Of a stretch of DNA of 64,000 nucleotides, positions 49,476 through 57,597 are shown piece by piece. The DNA is taken from positions 186,001 through 250,000 of the forward strand of contig CAXXXY010000006.1 of assembly GCA_963667515.2 (NCBI GenBank), read 5' to 3'. The DNA comes from VYDC01 sp963667515 (GTDB taxonomy: Bacteria > Chloroflexota > Dehalococcoidia > UBA2979). Under the pieces are notes generated by a model. The model worked only from the letters and a program-made list of their open reading frames with translations, had not been told where the DNA came from and ran no database searches. Each line of letters begins with the position of its first letter. The first letter of the stretch is position 1. The translations under genes were made by a program, and so were the position numbers.

Positions 49476-49481
49476 ATCATA
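49476..49481 (-). promoter_or_regulatory. Putative -10 box for gltB
   Basis: TATGAT on the minus strand, about 58 nt before the GTG of gltB, within the most AT-rich part of the 246-bp gap between gltB and the divergent BcsB-like gene. No good -35 is paired with it. A second candidate (TTGCCG-17-CAATAT) lies further upstream. Confidence 0.5.
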
Positions 49482-49652
49482 GCGGACGCCGCGCGGCCGA
49501 TGGCCGCCCATATTGCGCGATCCGTCACAATCCGGCAAGCGTCGGGCGCGCTTGCGCCTCGGGCGCGCGGCCGGCGCGCGGCCGGTGGAGAGCGGGGCGC
49601 TCGCCGAGGGAAATAGGGAGGCGCCCCGGCGCCGGCCCGCGGCCCGCCGCCC

Positions 49653-49658
49653 TAGCCT
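49653..49658 (+). promoter_or_regulatory. Putative -10 box for leaderless BcsB-like gene
   Basis: TAGCCT, 6-nt spacer CGATCC, ATG at 49665, no ribosome-binding site. Same geometry as ffh, rlmD and the sirtuin gene. Confidence 0.4.
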
Positions 49659-49664
49659 CGATCC

Positions 49665-52029
49665 ATGCGAGGACGCAGCGCGCCCGCGCCACCCGGCGAG
49701 CGCCCGCCGCCGCGCGCACGTCCCTTGTGGCGGCGGCGGCGGCGGCGGCGCGGCCCACTCATCGCCGCCCTCGTGGCCGCGGCCGCGCTGGGTGGCGCCC
49801 TGCTCGCCGTCCCGCTGCTCGACGGCACATCGGCCCGGCGCTCGTCCGCCGAGGGCGAGCCCGCCGTGGGCGTGGTGCAGCCCATCGCGGGTGCTCCGGC
49901 GCTGGGCGTCACGGCGCTCGCCGACCTCGGCTTCGGGCCGACCCGGGCGACCGGCACGCGCGTCGCGCAGGAGTTCTTCTTCCCCGGCACCGGCGACCTG
50001 CTGCTCGCCAGACCCGGGCGCGATGCTCACCATCGAGCTCACGCACTCCAACCTGCTCGACCCGCAGCGCTCGGCGGTCTCGGTGCTCGTCAACGATCGC
50101 CCGCTGCGCGCGCTGGCGCTGACGGCGGAGAGCGTGGACGGGGTGCGCATCCCCGTCGCGGTCCCGCGCGAGCTGCTGCTGCCCGACTTCAACAAGGTGA
50201 CGCTCGAGTTCGCGATGGCGCTGGGCGTCGTCTGCGAGGACCAGACGCACCCCGCCCTCTTCGCCGCGGTGCTCCCCGCGTCGAGCCTGGAGCTGCGCTT
50301 CGCCGACCAGCCGGGGCGCTTCGCGCTGGCGGCGGCCTCGCTGGCCGAGTACCCCTACCCCTTCGCGCGCGCGGGCTACCCGGCGGTCGCGCCGATCACG
50401 GTGGTGCTGCCGGCCGCGCCCAGCGCCGCCGAGCTGACGGCCGGCTACCGCATCGCGCTCGATCTCGCCTCGCGCGTGCTGTTCGAGGTGGAGCGGCTGG
50501 AGATCGTGCGCGCCTCGGAGCTGACGACGGCCGAGCTCCGGGCGCGGCAGCTCATCCTCGTCGGCGCGCCGGGGCGCCACCGGCTGCTCGCCGAGGCGCT
50601 GGCCGCGAGCGCGCTCGCCGAGGTCGGTGTCGGGCAGGAGGCGCGCGCGCTGGTCGAGGGCGGCCGCCGCCTCGGCGAGGAGGAGGGGCTGCTGGCGCTC
50701 GCGGCATCGCCGTGGAGCCCGGCGCTGCGGGCGCTGCTGGTGACGGGCGCCGGCGACGCCGCCGTGCGGCGCGCCGTGGACGCCCTCACCCGCGCCGAGC
50801 CGACGGCGCTGCTGGCGGGCGCCGTCGCCGTGGTCCGCGCCACGCCGTCGGCCTCGGCGGGGGCCGACACCGCCGAGGCCGACGGCGCGGCCGACGCCTT
50901 CCGCTTCGGCGACGCCTTCCGCTTCGGAGAGGTGGGGGTCGGCGACCTGACGATGCGGGGCGCGCAGGCGCAGAGCATCGACCTCTCGCTGCGGGCGTCC
51001 GCGCCCGCCGGGGAGGCGGGCGCGCTCGACCTCGTGCTGTCGTGGCCGGAGACGGTGGACGGCCGCCGCTCGCACGTGAGCGTGTCGCTGAACGGCCAGC
51101 TCGTGGAGACGATCGAGCTGCGCGGCTCCGCGCGCCAGCAGACGCCGATGCGCATCGCGCTCCCGCCCGAGCTGCTGCGCCCCGGCCCCAACGCGCTGCG
51201 CCTGGAGACGCGCCTCTACGACACGGACCACCGCGGCGCCGACCTCGTCTGCGAGAGCCGCACGCCCGAGCGGCTGTGGCTCACGGTGCACGCGGACTCC
51301 GCCGTCTCCTTCCCGGGCGACCCCCAGGCCGGGGCGCGGGCGCTCGACCTGGGCGCGCTGCCCTACCCGTTCGCCGGTCGCGGCGGGCTGCGCGAGACGG
51401 CGATCGTCGTCGACCCGCAGTCGCCCGCCTCGCTGCGGGCGGGCCTGCTCGCGGCGATCGCGCTCGGACGGCGCGGCGACCCCGCCGCCCACACGACGGA
51501 CATCGAGGTGCTGCCGCAGGCGGAGGCCACGCCCGATCGGCTGGGCACGCGCCACGTGGTGGTGGCGGGCATCGCGCCGGGCGGCCCGCTGGACGGCGCG
51601 CTGGCCGACGCGCTGCCGCTGCTGCTGGCGCCGGACGGGACGCGGCGGCTGCTGGGGGGCGCGGAGACGCTGGCGGAGCTGCTGGCGCCGGCGCGCCTCG
51701 GCGCGGTGCAGGAGGCGCCCGCGCCGTGGGCGCCCGAGCGACGGCTGCTGGCGCTGCAGGGCACCGACGACGTCGCGCTCGGCTGGGCGGCGCGCGCGCT
51801 GCTGGACGAGCAGCTCGCGGGCACCGTCGCGCTGTTCTCCGGCCCCAACGACTTCGAGACACTGGCGCTGCGCCGCGACATCGCGCCGCCGCCCGCGCCC
51901 GTCGCCGATCGCTTCACGGAGCGCGAGTCGCGGGAGCGGCAGCTCGCCGCGCTGGCGCTGATCGCGGCCGGCGCCGGGGCGCTGCTCTTCGCATGGGCCC
52001 TGCGCGACCGCATCGCGCGCCGGCTCTAG
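49665..52029 (+). pseudogene. BcsB-like cellulose/exopolysaccharide synthase subunit, frameshifted
   Basis: ATG 49665 encodes a basic start and one membrane helix (L-I-A-A-L-V-A-A-A-A-L-G-G-A-L-L), then F-F-F-P-G-T-G-D-L-L-L-A-R-P-G. One extra base in CCCGGG (50013-50018) shifts the frame, and the second frame continues A-M-L-T-I-E-L-T-H-S-N-L-L to a C-terminal membrane helix (L-A-L-I-A-A-G-A-G-A-L-L-F-A-W) at 52029. BcsB proteins bridge the membrane synthase BcsA and the wall, with carbohydrate-binding domains alternating with flavodoxin-like ones. Repeats such as V-L-V-N-D-R-P-L and V-S-L-N-G-Q-L-V fit. About 788 residues if joined. The single-base shift may be a sequence error. Confidence 0.8.
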
Positions 52030-52114
52030 GCCGCGGGTCGACCACCCGACCGCTCGCACCACAAGCGCCGACTCCCGTCGGCGCCGAGGCCGCTCTCACC
52101 CCAGCGGACGCGAG

Positions 52115-53029
52115 TCAGCGTCGGCGGCAGCCCCTCGAGTGCAGCGGAACGCTGCCGAGTGGAGCGGAGCGCTGCTGCCGGAGGGCGACCCACACGCCGA
52201 CGAGCACCACCGCGGCGCCCGCCACCTCGAGCGTGCTCGGCAGCTCGTCCAGCAGCAGCGCGGCGATCAGCGTCGCGCCCACTGGCTCGCCCAGCGTCGC
52301 CGCCGCCACCGTCGCCGCCGGCAGCGAGCCCAGCGACCAGTTGAGCGCGTTGTGCCCCACGAGCTGCGGCCCCAGCGCGAGCGCGCCGATCAGCAGGTAC
52401 GCCTCGCGCGGATGGCCGCGCACCCCCTCCCCCGCGCCGAGCATCGCGACGAGCAGGATCGCCGCCGCTCCGCTGTAGACGACGGCGCCGTAGCCGACGG
52501 TGGAGAGCCGGCGGCGTGACCGGCGGCCCGCGACGAAGTAGGCGCTCATCAGCAGCGCGGCGAGCAGCGCGAAGCCGTCGCCCAGCAGCGAGCCGCGCTC
52601 GCCGAGGTCGTCGGCGGCGAGCAGCAGCGCGCCCCCGAGCGCGATCGCCGCGCCGACCAGCGCCGCTCGCGCGGGCCGCTCGCGCAGCAGCAGCCAGGCG
52701 CCCAGCGACGCGAAGATCGGCTGCAGCGTCACGAGCACGACGCTGGTGATCACGGAGGTGCGCTCGACGGCGGCCACCCACGCCCAGAAGTGGCCCGCCA
52801 GCACCGCCGCCGTCAGCGCCAGCAGCAGCAGGTCGCGGCCCGCGAGCCCCTCGCGACCGAGCGCCCGCAGCTCGTCGCCTCGCCGCAGCGCGGCCGCGCC
52901 CGCCATCGGCGCCGCGGCGAGGCTGATGCGCAGCGCCGCGATCACCAGCACGGGCGCCTCGGCGAGCCGGATCAGCGGCGCCGACCAGGAGATGGCGGCG
53001 GCGGCGGCGGCGAGAATCAGCAGCTGCAC
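52115..53029 (-). CDS. EamA/DMT-family transporter
   Basis: 304 residues from GTG 53029 (V-Q-L-L-I-L-A-A-A-A-A-A-I). Ten hydrophobic helices in two EamA repeats: I-S-W-S-A-P-L-I-R-L-A near the start, and the second repeat with P-Q-L-V-G-H-N-A-L-N-W-S-L. Members export amino acids, metabolites or drugs in exchange for protons; the substrate is unknown. The start is preceded by TACGCT at 7 nt with no RBS. The C-terminal tail (L-G-S-V-P-L-H-S-R-G-C) is encoded by a hairpin repeat, so the natural C-terminus was probably changed by repeat insertion. Confidence 0.9.
   Translation of the reverse strand: MQLLILAAAAAAISWSAPLIRLAEAPVLVIAALRISLAAAPMAGAAALRRGDELRALGREGLAGRDLLLLALTAAVLAGHFWAWVAAVERTSVITSVVLVTLQPIFASLGAWLLLRERPARAALVGAAIALGGALLLAADDLGERGSLLGDGFALLAALLMSAYFVAGRRSRRRLSTVGYGAVVYSGAAAILLVAMLGAGEGVRGHPREAYLLIGALALGPQLVGHNALNWSLGSLPAATVAAATLGEPVGATLIAALLLDELPSTLEVAGAAVVLVGVWVALRQQRSAPLGSVPLHSRGCRRR
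52121..52181 (+). repeat. Intergenic hairpin repeat, locus 6
   Basis: GGCGGCAGCCCCTCGAGT, then GCAGCG-GAA-CGCTGC (52141-52155), then a second, weaker copy GGAGCGGAGCGCTGCTGCC. It supplies the last codons and stop of the EamA gene. Confidence 0.65.
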
Positions 53030-53036
53030 GCGGGGC

Positions 53037-53042
53037 AGCGTA
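53037..53042 (-). promoter_or_regulatory. Putative -10 box for leaderless EamA gene
   Basis: TACGCT on the minus strand, then 7 nt, then the GTG at 53029. No ribosome-binding site. Confidence 0.5.
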
Positions 53043-53219
53043 TCCGCGGCGGCCCCCGCGCAGCGCGCCGCGCGGGGCGCCGAGGCGCGGCAGGCCGGGC
53101 GCCGTCCGGTGTATAGAGTGCGCAGCGACGACGGCGCTACCGGGATCCGCCGCGTCTGAGCGGGTGTGGTGCGAGCGGCGCACGGCGCGCCGAGGCGGCT
53201 GAAGCGACGGGGGAGGTTC

Positions 53220-54110
53220 GTGCAGCTCGGCGCCATCTTCCCGCAGACCGACATCGAGGGCGACGCCGAGGCGCTGCGCGGCTTCGCGCGCGAGGTGGAG
53301 CGGATGGGCTACGCCCACCTGCTGGCGTACGACCATGTCCTCGGCGCCGACCACGAGCGCCCCGGTGGCTGGCGCGGCCCCTACACGCACGAGACGCCCT
53401 TCCACGAGCCGCTGCTGCTCTTCGCGCACCTCGCCGCTTGCACCGAGCGGCTGGAGCTCGTGACGGGCGTGCTGGTGCTGCCGCAGCGGCAGGCGGTGCT
53501 GGTGGCGCAGCAGGCCGCGACGCTGGCGCAGCTCGCCGGGGGGCGGCTGCGGCTCGGCGTGGGCGTCGGTTGGAACGCCGTCGAGTACGAGGCGCTGGGC
53601 GTCGACTTCGCGCATCGCGGCCGCATCGCGGAGGAGCAGATCGCGCTGATGCGGGCGCTCTGGTCGCGCGACGAGGTGGCGTTCGAGGGGCGCTACCACC
53701 ACGTGCGCGGACCCATGCGCCCCCGCCCGGCCGCGGGCGCGATCCCGCTGTGGATGGGCGGGATGGCGCCGCCGGTGCTCGATCGGGTGGGCCGGCTCGC
53801 CGACGGCTGGTTCCCGCAGCACCGCGAGCCCGCGAAGCTCGCGCCCGACCTCGAGCGCGTGCGCGAGGCGGCAGCCGCCGCCGGCCGCGACGCCGGCGCG
53901 ATCGGCGTCGAGGTGCAGGTCCCGCTCGTCCCGCGCGGGAGCGCGGGCGCGCCCGTCGAGTACGAGCGAGCCGCCGAGCAGGCCGGGCGCTGGGAGGAGG
54001 CGGGCGTCAGCCACCTCGCCGTAAACACCATGGGCGCCGGCTGGCGTGCGCCGGGCGAGCACGCGGAGGCGCTCGCGCGCTTCCGCGAGGCGCTCGGGCC
54101 GCGGGACTAG
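53220..54110 (+). CDS. Luciferase-like F420-dependent oxidoreductase
   Basis: 296 residues from GTG 53220, with GGGGGAGG immediately upstream. TIM-barrel features: L-G-A-I-F-P-Q-T-D-I-E-G-D, A-Y-D-H-V-L-G-A-D, L-V-T-G-V-L-V-L-P-Q-R-Q-A-V-L-V-A-Q-Q, G-V-G-V-G-W-N-A-V-E-Y and P-L-W-M-G-G. These match the TIGR03619/LLM-class F420 families. The substrate is unknown. It is the first gene of an operon with a second LLM paralogue and an M20 peptidase. A possible -10 TATAGA is at 53112. Confidence 0.88.
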   Translation: MQLGAIFPQTDIEGDAEALRGFAREVERMGYAHLLAYDHVLGADHERPGGWRGPYTHETPFHEPLLLFAHLAACTERLELVTGVLVLPQRQAVLVAQQAATLAQLAGGRLRLGVGVGWNAVEYEALGVDFAHRGRIAEEQIALMRALWSRDEVAFEGRYHHVRGPMRPRPAAGAIPLWMGGMAPPVLDRVGRLADGWFPQHREPAKLAPDLERVREAAAAAGRDAGAIGVEVQVPLVPRGSAGAPVEYERAAEQAGRWEEAGVSHLAVNTMGAGWRAPGEHAEALARFREALGPRD

Positions 54111-54120
54111 GGGAGGCGCG

Positions 54121-55002
54121 ATGCCACTCGGCGTGGTCTTCCCGCAGCTCGACCCGGTCGCCGAGCCGGGCGCCGTCGCCGAGTGGGCGCGCGCCGCCGA
54201 GGAGGCGGGCTACGGCTACGCCGTGGCCTTCGACCACGTCTTCGGCGCGGACCCCGACCACGCGGGCGTGCTGCGCGACGCCGCCGAGCGGACCATCCAC
54301 GAGCCGCTGGTGCTCTTCGCCTACATGGCGGCGGTGACCAGCCGGCTGCGCTTCCTGACGGGGGTGCTGGTGCTGCCGCCGCGGCAGGCGGCGCTCGCGG
54401 CGAAGCAGGCTGCGGAGCTGGCCGTGCTCTCGGACGGGCGCCTCTGGCTCGGCGTCGGCGTCGGCTCGCAGCGCCCGCCGTTCGAGGCGCTGGGCGTCGA
54501 CTATCGCACGCGCGGCCGCCGCATCGAGGAGCAGCTCGCGCTGATGCGGGCGCTGTGGGAGCGCCCCGTCGTGCGCTTCGAGGGTCGCTTCCACCGCGTG
54601 AGCGCCGCGGGCGTGAAGCCGCGCCCGCCGGGCGGGAGCGTGCCGATCTGGATGGGCGGCGGCGCGCCCGCCGTGCTCACGCGAATCGCGACGCACGCCG
54701 ACGGCTGGCTGATCACCCCCGGCCTGCGCGAGGACCCGGGCCTGCTGGCCGAGCCGCTGGCCGCGCTCCACGGCGCCGCGCGCGAGACCGGGCGCGACCC
54801 CGCCGCGATCGGCGTGGAGACGCGGGTGCAGGTCGCGGGGCGCAGCGTGACGGAGCAAGTCGCCTCGGCGCGCGCCTGGCAGGAGGCAGGCGCGACCCAC
54901 CTCACGCTGAACACGATGGGCGCGGGGCTGCGCGGCGCGGCGGCGCACATCGAGGCGCTCGGCGCCTTCGCGGAGGGCTGCCGCGAGGCCGGGGTCGGCT
55001 GA
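54121..55002 (+). CDS. Luciferase-like F420-dependent oxidoreductase, paralogue
   Basis: 293 residues from ATG 54121 with GGGGAG 5 nt upstream. It is clearly homologous to the preceding gene over the full length: A-F-D-H-V-F-G-A-D, F-L-T-G-V-L-V-L-P-P-R-Q-A, G-V-G-V-G-S-Q-R-P-P-F, P-I-W-M-G-G-G-A-P and the shared end T-L-N-T-M-G-A-G. A local tandem duplication followed by divergence is the simplest origin. The two may handle related substrates or form a heterodimer. The gene ends in TGATG, which starts the M20 gene. Confidence 0.88.
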   Translation: MPLGVVFPQLDPVAEPGAVAEWARAAEEAGYGYAVAFDHVFGADPDHAGVLRDAAERTIHEPLVLFAYMAAVTSRLRFLTGVLVLPPRQAALAAKQAAELAVLSDGRLWLGVGVGSQRPPFEALGVDYRTRGRRIEEQLALMRALWERPVVRFEGRFHRVSAAGVKPRPPGGSVPIWMGGGAPAVLTRIATHADGWLITPGLREDPGLLAEPLAALHGAARETGRDPAAIGVETRVQVAGRSVTEQVASARAWQEAGATHLTLNTMGAGLRGAAAHIEALGAFAEGCREAGVG

Positions 55003-56378
55003 TGGGCGCCGACCCCACCCCGCGGCCACGCCGGGCCGAGCGCGCGATCGACTGGGAGGCCGTCACCGAGGAGGCGGTCGCGCTGCTCTCCGAGTACGTG
55101 CGCATCGATACCACGAACCCCCCGGGGAACGAGTCGCTGGCCTGCGACTGGCTGGCCGCGCTGCTCGACGGCGAGGGCATCGCCTCGCGCCGGCTCGACC
55201 CGGGGCCGGAGGCGGGCGCCCACCACTCGACTGGCGCGGGGCGCGCGAGCCTGCTCGCGACGCTCCCCGGCGACGGCTCGCGCGGCGGGCCGTTGGTGCT
55301 GCTGCACCACACCGACGTCGTCCCCGTCGAGCGCGAGCACTGGACGGAAGAGCCGTTCGCGGGCGCGGTGCGGGACGGCCACGTCTGGGGCCGCGGCACG
55401 ATCGACATGAAGGGCATGGCGGTGATGGAGCTGCTGGTGCTGCTTCTGCACCGCCGCCTCGGCCTGCCGCTGGGGCGCGACCTCACGCTGCTCGCCGTCG
55501 CCGACGAGGAGGCGGGCGGCCACTGGGGCGTCGAGTTCCTCGACCGCGCCCACCCGGAGCTGCTGGAGTGCGACTACGTGATCAACGAGGGCGGCATGGG
55601 CTCGCGGGAGACCTTCGGCGTGGAGCGGCCGATCTTCACGATCGGCGTGTCGGAGAAGGGGCCGCTGTGGCTGACGCTGCGCACCACCGGACGGCCCGGC
55701 CACGGCTCCGTCCCGCACCCGGACGCCGCGCTCGAGCGGCTGGTGCGCGCGCTCGCCCGCATCGAGGCGTGGCAGCGACCGCTGCGGCTGGTGCCCGAGG
55801 TGCGCGCCCACCTGGAGGCGCTGCACGCGGCGGGGGTGCTCCCGGAGCCGCCCAGCGCGGAGACGCTGGCCGCGCTCGCCGAGCAGCAGCCGCGGCTGCG
55901 CTCGTTGCAGAGCGCCTCGATCGCGATCACGGGCGTCACGGCGGGCGTGAAGCACAACGTGATCCCGGCGCAGGCGGAGGCGACCCTCGACGTGCGGCTG
56001 CTGCCCGGCGACGACCCGGAGCGCTTCCTCGGCGAGCTCGTGGGCGTCATCGACGACCCCGCGATCGAGGTGGAGACGGTGTTCGCCTCCTCGACGGCGG
56101 CCTCCCCGCTCGACACGGAGCTCTACCGCGCGATGGAGCAGGCCGCGCTCGCGGTGGTGGAGGGCGCGGCGGTGGTCCCGGGCGTCTCCACCGGCTTCAC
56201 CGACTCGCGCGTCTTCCGCCGCCGCGGCATCCCCGCCTACGGCTTCGTGCCGGTGCTGCTCTCGCACGAGGAGAGCGGCCGCGCGCACGGCAACGACGAG
56301 CGCATCTCGATCGAGAACCTGCGGCTGGGCGTCGAGATCCTGTTCCGCGCCGTGCGAGCGGTCTGCGAGCCCGCCTAG
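55002..56378 (+). CDS. M20-family metallopeptidase (ArgE/DapE/CPG2 type)
   Basis: 458 residues. Metal site: L-L-H-H-T-D-V-V-P-V (H,D), G-R-G-T-I-D-M-K-G (bridging D), A-D-E-E-A-G-G-H (E-E), E-G-G-M-G, and a final H in L-S-H-E-E-S. The dimerisation domain has G-R-P-G-H-G-S-V-P. It cleaves an amide or carbamate bond of an N-acyl amino acid or dipeptide in the cytoplasm. The ATG overlaps the upstream stop by 1 nt, so it is coupled to the two F420 enzymes, which may generate or use its substrate. The exact substrate is unknown. Confidence 0.92.
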   Translation: MGADPTPRPRRAERAIDWEAVTEEAVALLSEYVRIDTTNPPGNESLACDWLAALLDGEGIASRRLDPGPEAGAHHSTGAGRASLLATLPGDGSRGGPLVLLHHTDVVPVEREHWTEEPFAGAVRDGHVWGRGTIDMKGMAVMELLVLLLHRRLGLPLGRDLTLLAVADEEAGGHWGVEFLDRAHPELLECDYVINEGGMGSRETFGVERPIFTIGVSEKGPLWLTLRTTGRPGHGSVPHPDAALERLVRALARIEAWQRPLRLVPEVRAHLEALHAAGVLPEPPSAETLAALAEQQPRLRSLQSASIAITGVTAGVKHNVIPAQAEATLDVRLLPGDDPERFLGELVGVIDDPAIEVETVFASSTAASPLDTELYRAMEQAALAVVEGAAVVPGVSTGFTDSRVFRRRGIPAYGFVPVLLSHEESGRAHGNDERISIENLRLGVEILFRAVRAVCEPA

Positions 56379-56460
56379 CGCGCCCGGGCCTCGCGAGCTG
56401 CGACCCACCGAGCTGCGGCCCGACGAGCGGCCGCCCTGTGCGAGCGCGCCGCTACCGTCG

Positions 56461-57048
56461 TCAGCTCCCCGGCTCGACGGGGAAGCGCGCGACCACCTCG
56501 TCGAGCAGCGCGCGGAGCTGCTCCGCCGGCTGCGGGCCGAAGCGCTGCAGCACCGCCTCGGCGGGCGCGGAGCTGGGCGGCACCACCGCGTAGGCAGGGT
56601 GGCGCGCCGCCTTCATCTTCCCTGCGAGGTCGCGCTCGTCGCGCTCGTCGTAGTCGAGGATCACGAAGTTCACGCGGCCCTGGTACTCGCTCCTCAGCCC
56701 GTGCACGACGGGCCGCGCCAGCGCGCAGAACGGTCACCAGATCGCATCGACGTAGACGAGCGTGGGCTTGCCGTTGGCGGGCACGTAGGCGCCCGTGGAG
56801 GCGACGCGGTCGCGGGGCGGCTCGTAGCCGACCTCGACACGCACGGCCGGCCCCGTCGCGAAGCCGAGGTCGGGCGCCGCCGCGGTGGCCGGCGAGTCGG
56901 CGGCCGGCGCGGCGAGCGAGCGCGGCGCCTCTGCCTGCGGCTCGTCGCTCGACGAGGCGCAGGCGGCCAGCAGCGCGAGCAGCGGCAGCGCCGCCAGCAG
57001 CAGGGCGGCGCGCCACGACGGTGGGCTCGCCATCGACGCTCGCATCAC
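56461..57048 (-). CDS. Thioredoxin-fold lipoprotein, probable selenoprotein (TGA = Sec105)
   Basis: 195 residues from ATG 57048 if the in-frame TGA (56736-56734) is read as Sec; M at 57033 is an alternative start. A signal with lipobox A-L-L-A-A-C leads to an Ala/Pro/Asp linker, then the thioredoxin fold: P-T-L-V-Y-V-D-A-I-W, TGA, P-F-C-A-L-A-R-P-V-V-H, then V-N-F-V-I-L-D-Y-D. In relatives this site reads W-C-P-F-C or W-C-x-x-C, so the TGA takes the place of the nucleophilic N-terminal Cys. Both halves are in the same frame and a SECIS-like hairpin follows at the right distance. It would be an exported, membrane-tethered thiol/selenol oxidoreductase. Confidence 0.85.
56697..56713 (-). promoter_or_regulatory. 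SECIS-like hairpin of the thioredoxin-like gene
   Basis: On the minus strand GCCCGT, loop CGTGC, ACGGGC: perfect 6-bp stem, extendable by one G-U and one C-G pair. The loop starts 27 nt after the TGA, with G at the second loop position. The loop differs from that of the DUF3179 gene only in its last base. Confidence 0.75.
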
Positions 57049-57111
57049 CGATCCAGCCTAGGCCGGGGCGGCGGCGAGCGGACTAACGGAGTGTGATCCC
57101 GCGCCGGCGCG

Positions 57112-57546
57112 CTAGCGGCCCTTCGAGTAGTCCCACGTGACCCAGCGGCGCGCGGTGACGCGGATGTAGGCCGAGCCGGGACGAGGCTCCGTCGGGAGCT
57201 CCGCCTCGGGCGTGCCGCGCTGCCGCGCGCCCTCGCGCGTGAGCTCCAGCAGCTCGGGCGCCTCCGTCACGACGCGCGCGTCGCCCTGCATCAGCAGCCC
57301 GCGCAGCGTCTCGATGGTGTTGCCGCCCTCCAGTGAGATCGAGACGCGCGCGTCGCGCTCGATGTTGCGCAGCTTCTGCGTCCCCGTGCGCGCGCCCATC
57401 ACCAGATCCTCGCCCACGCGGAAGTAGGAGAGCGGCACGGAGTGTGGGTAGCCGCGCGGCCCCATGGAGGTGAAGACCAGGTGGCCGTCCCTCGGCTTCT
57501 CGTCCAGGAAGGCCAGCGTCTCCTCCATCGTCATCGGCTCCGCCAT
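57112..57546 (-). CDS. PNPOx-like F420/FMN-dependent protein
   Basis: 144 residues from ATG 57546 with a strong AAGGAGG site. Split beta-barrel of the pyridoxamine-phosphate-oxidase superfamily: G-H-L-V-F-T-S-M-G-P-R-G-Y-P-H-S-V-P-L, L-V-M-G-A-R-T-G-T-Q-K-L-R-N-I, V-S-I-S-L-E-G, ending W-V-T-W-D-Y-S-K-G-R. In Actinobacteria and Chloroflexota many of these bind F420, consistent with the LLM enzymes nearby. Its substrate is unknown. Confidence 0.88.
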   Translation of the reverse strand: MAEPMTMEETLAFLDEKPRDGHLVFTSMGPRGYPHSVPLSYFRVGEDLVMGARTGTQKLRNIERDARVSISLEGGNTIETLRGLLMQGDARVVTEAPELLELTREGARQRGTPEAELPTEPRPGSAYIRVTARRWVTWDYSKGR

Positions 57547-57597
57547 CGTCGTCCTCCTTCGCGCGCGCTTCGCTGGTCTCGCGGGGCCCGACGGCCC

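Noticed and set aside
46638..49616. 992-codon open frame on the plus strand
   Set aside because: It lies opposite gltB, whose motifs are complete; composition is Arg/His/Leu-rich shadow.
12512..57048. General reassignment of TGA to Trp or Cys
   Set aside because: Many intact genes in the window end in TGA with immediate downstream starts (for example at 22664, 55000, 63258), so TGA is a normal stop here.
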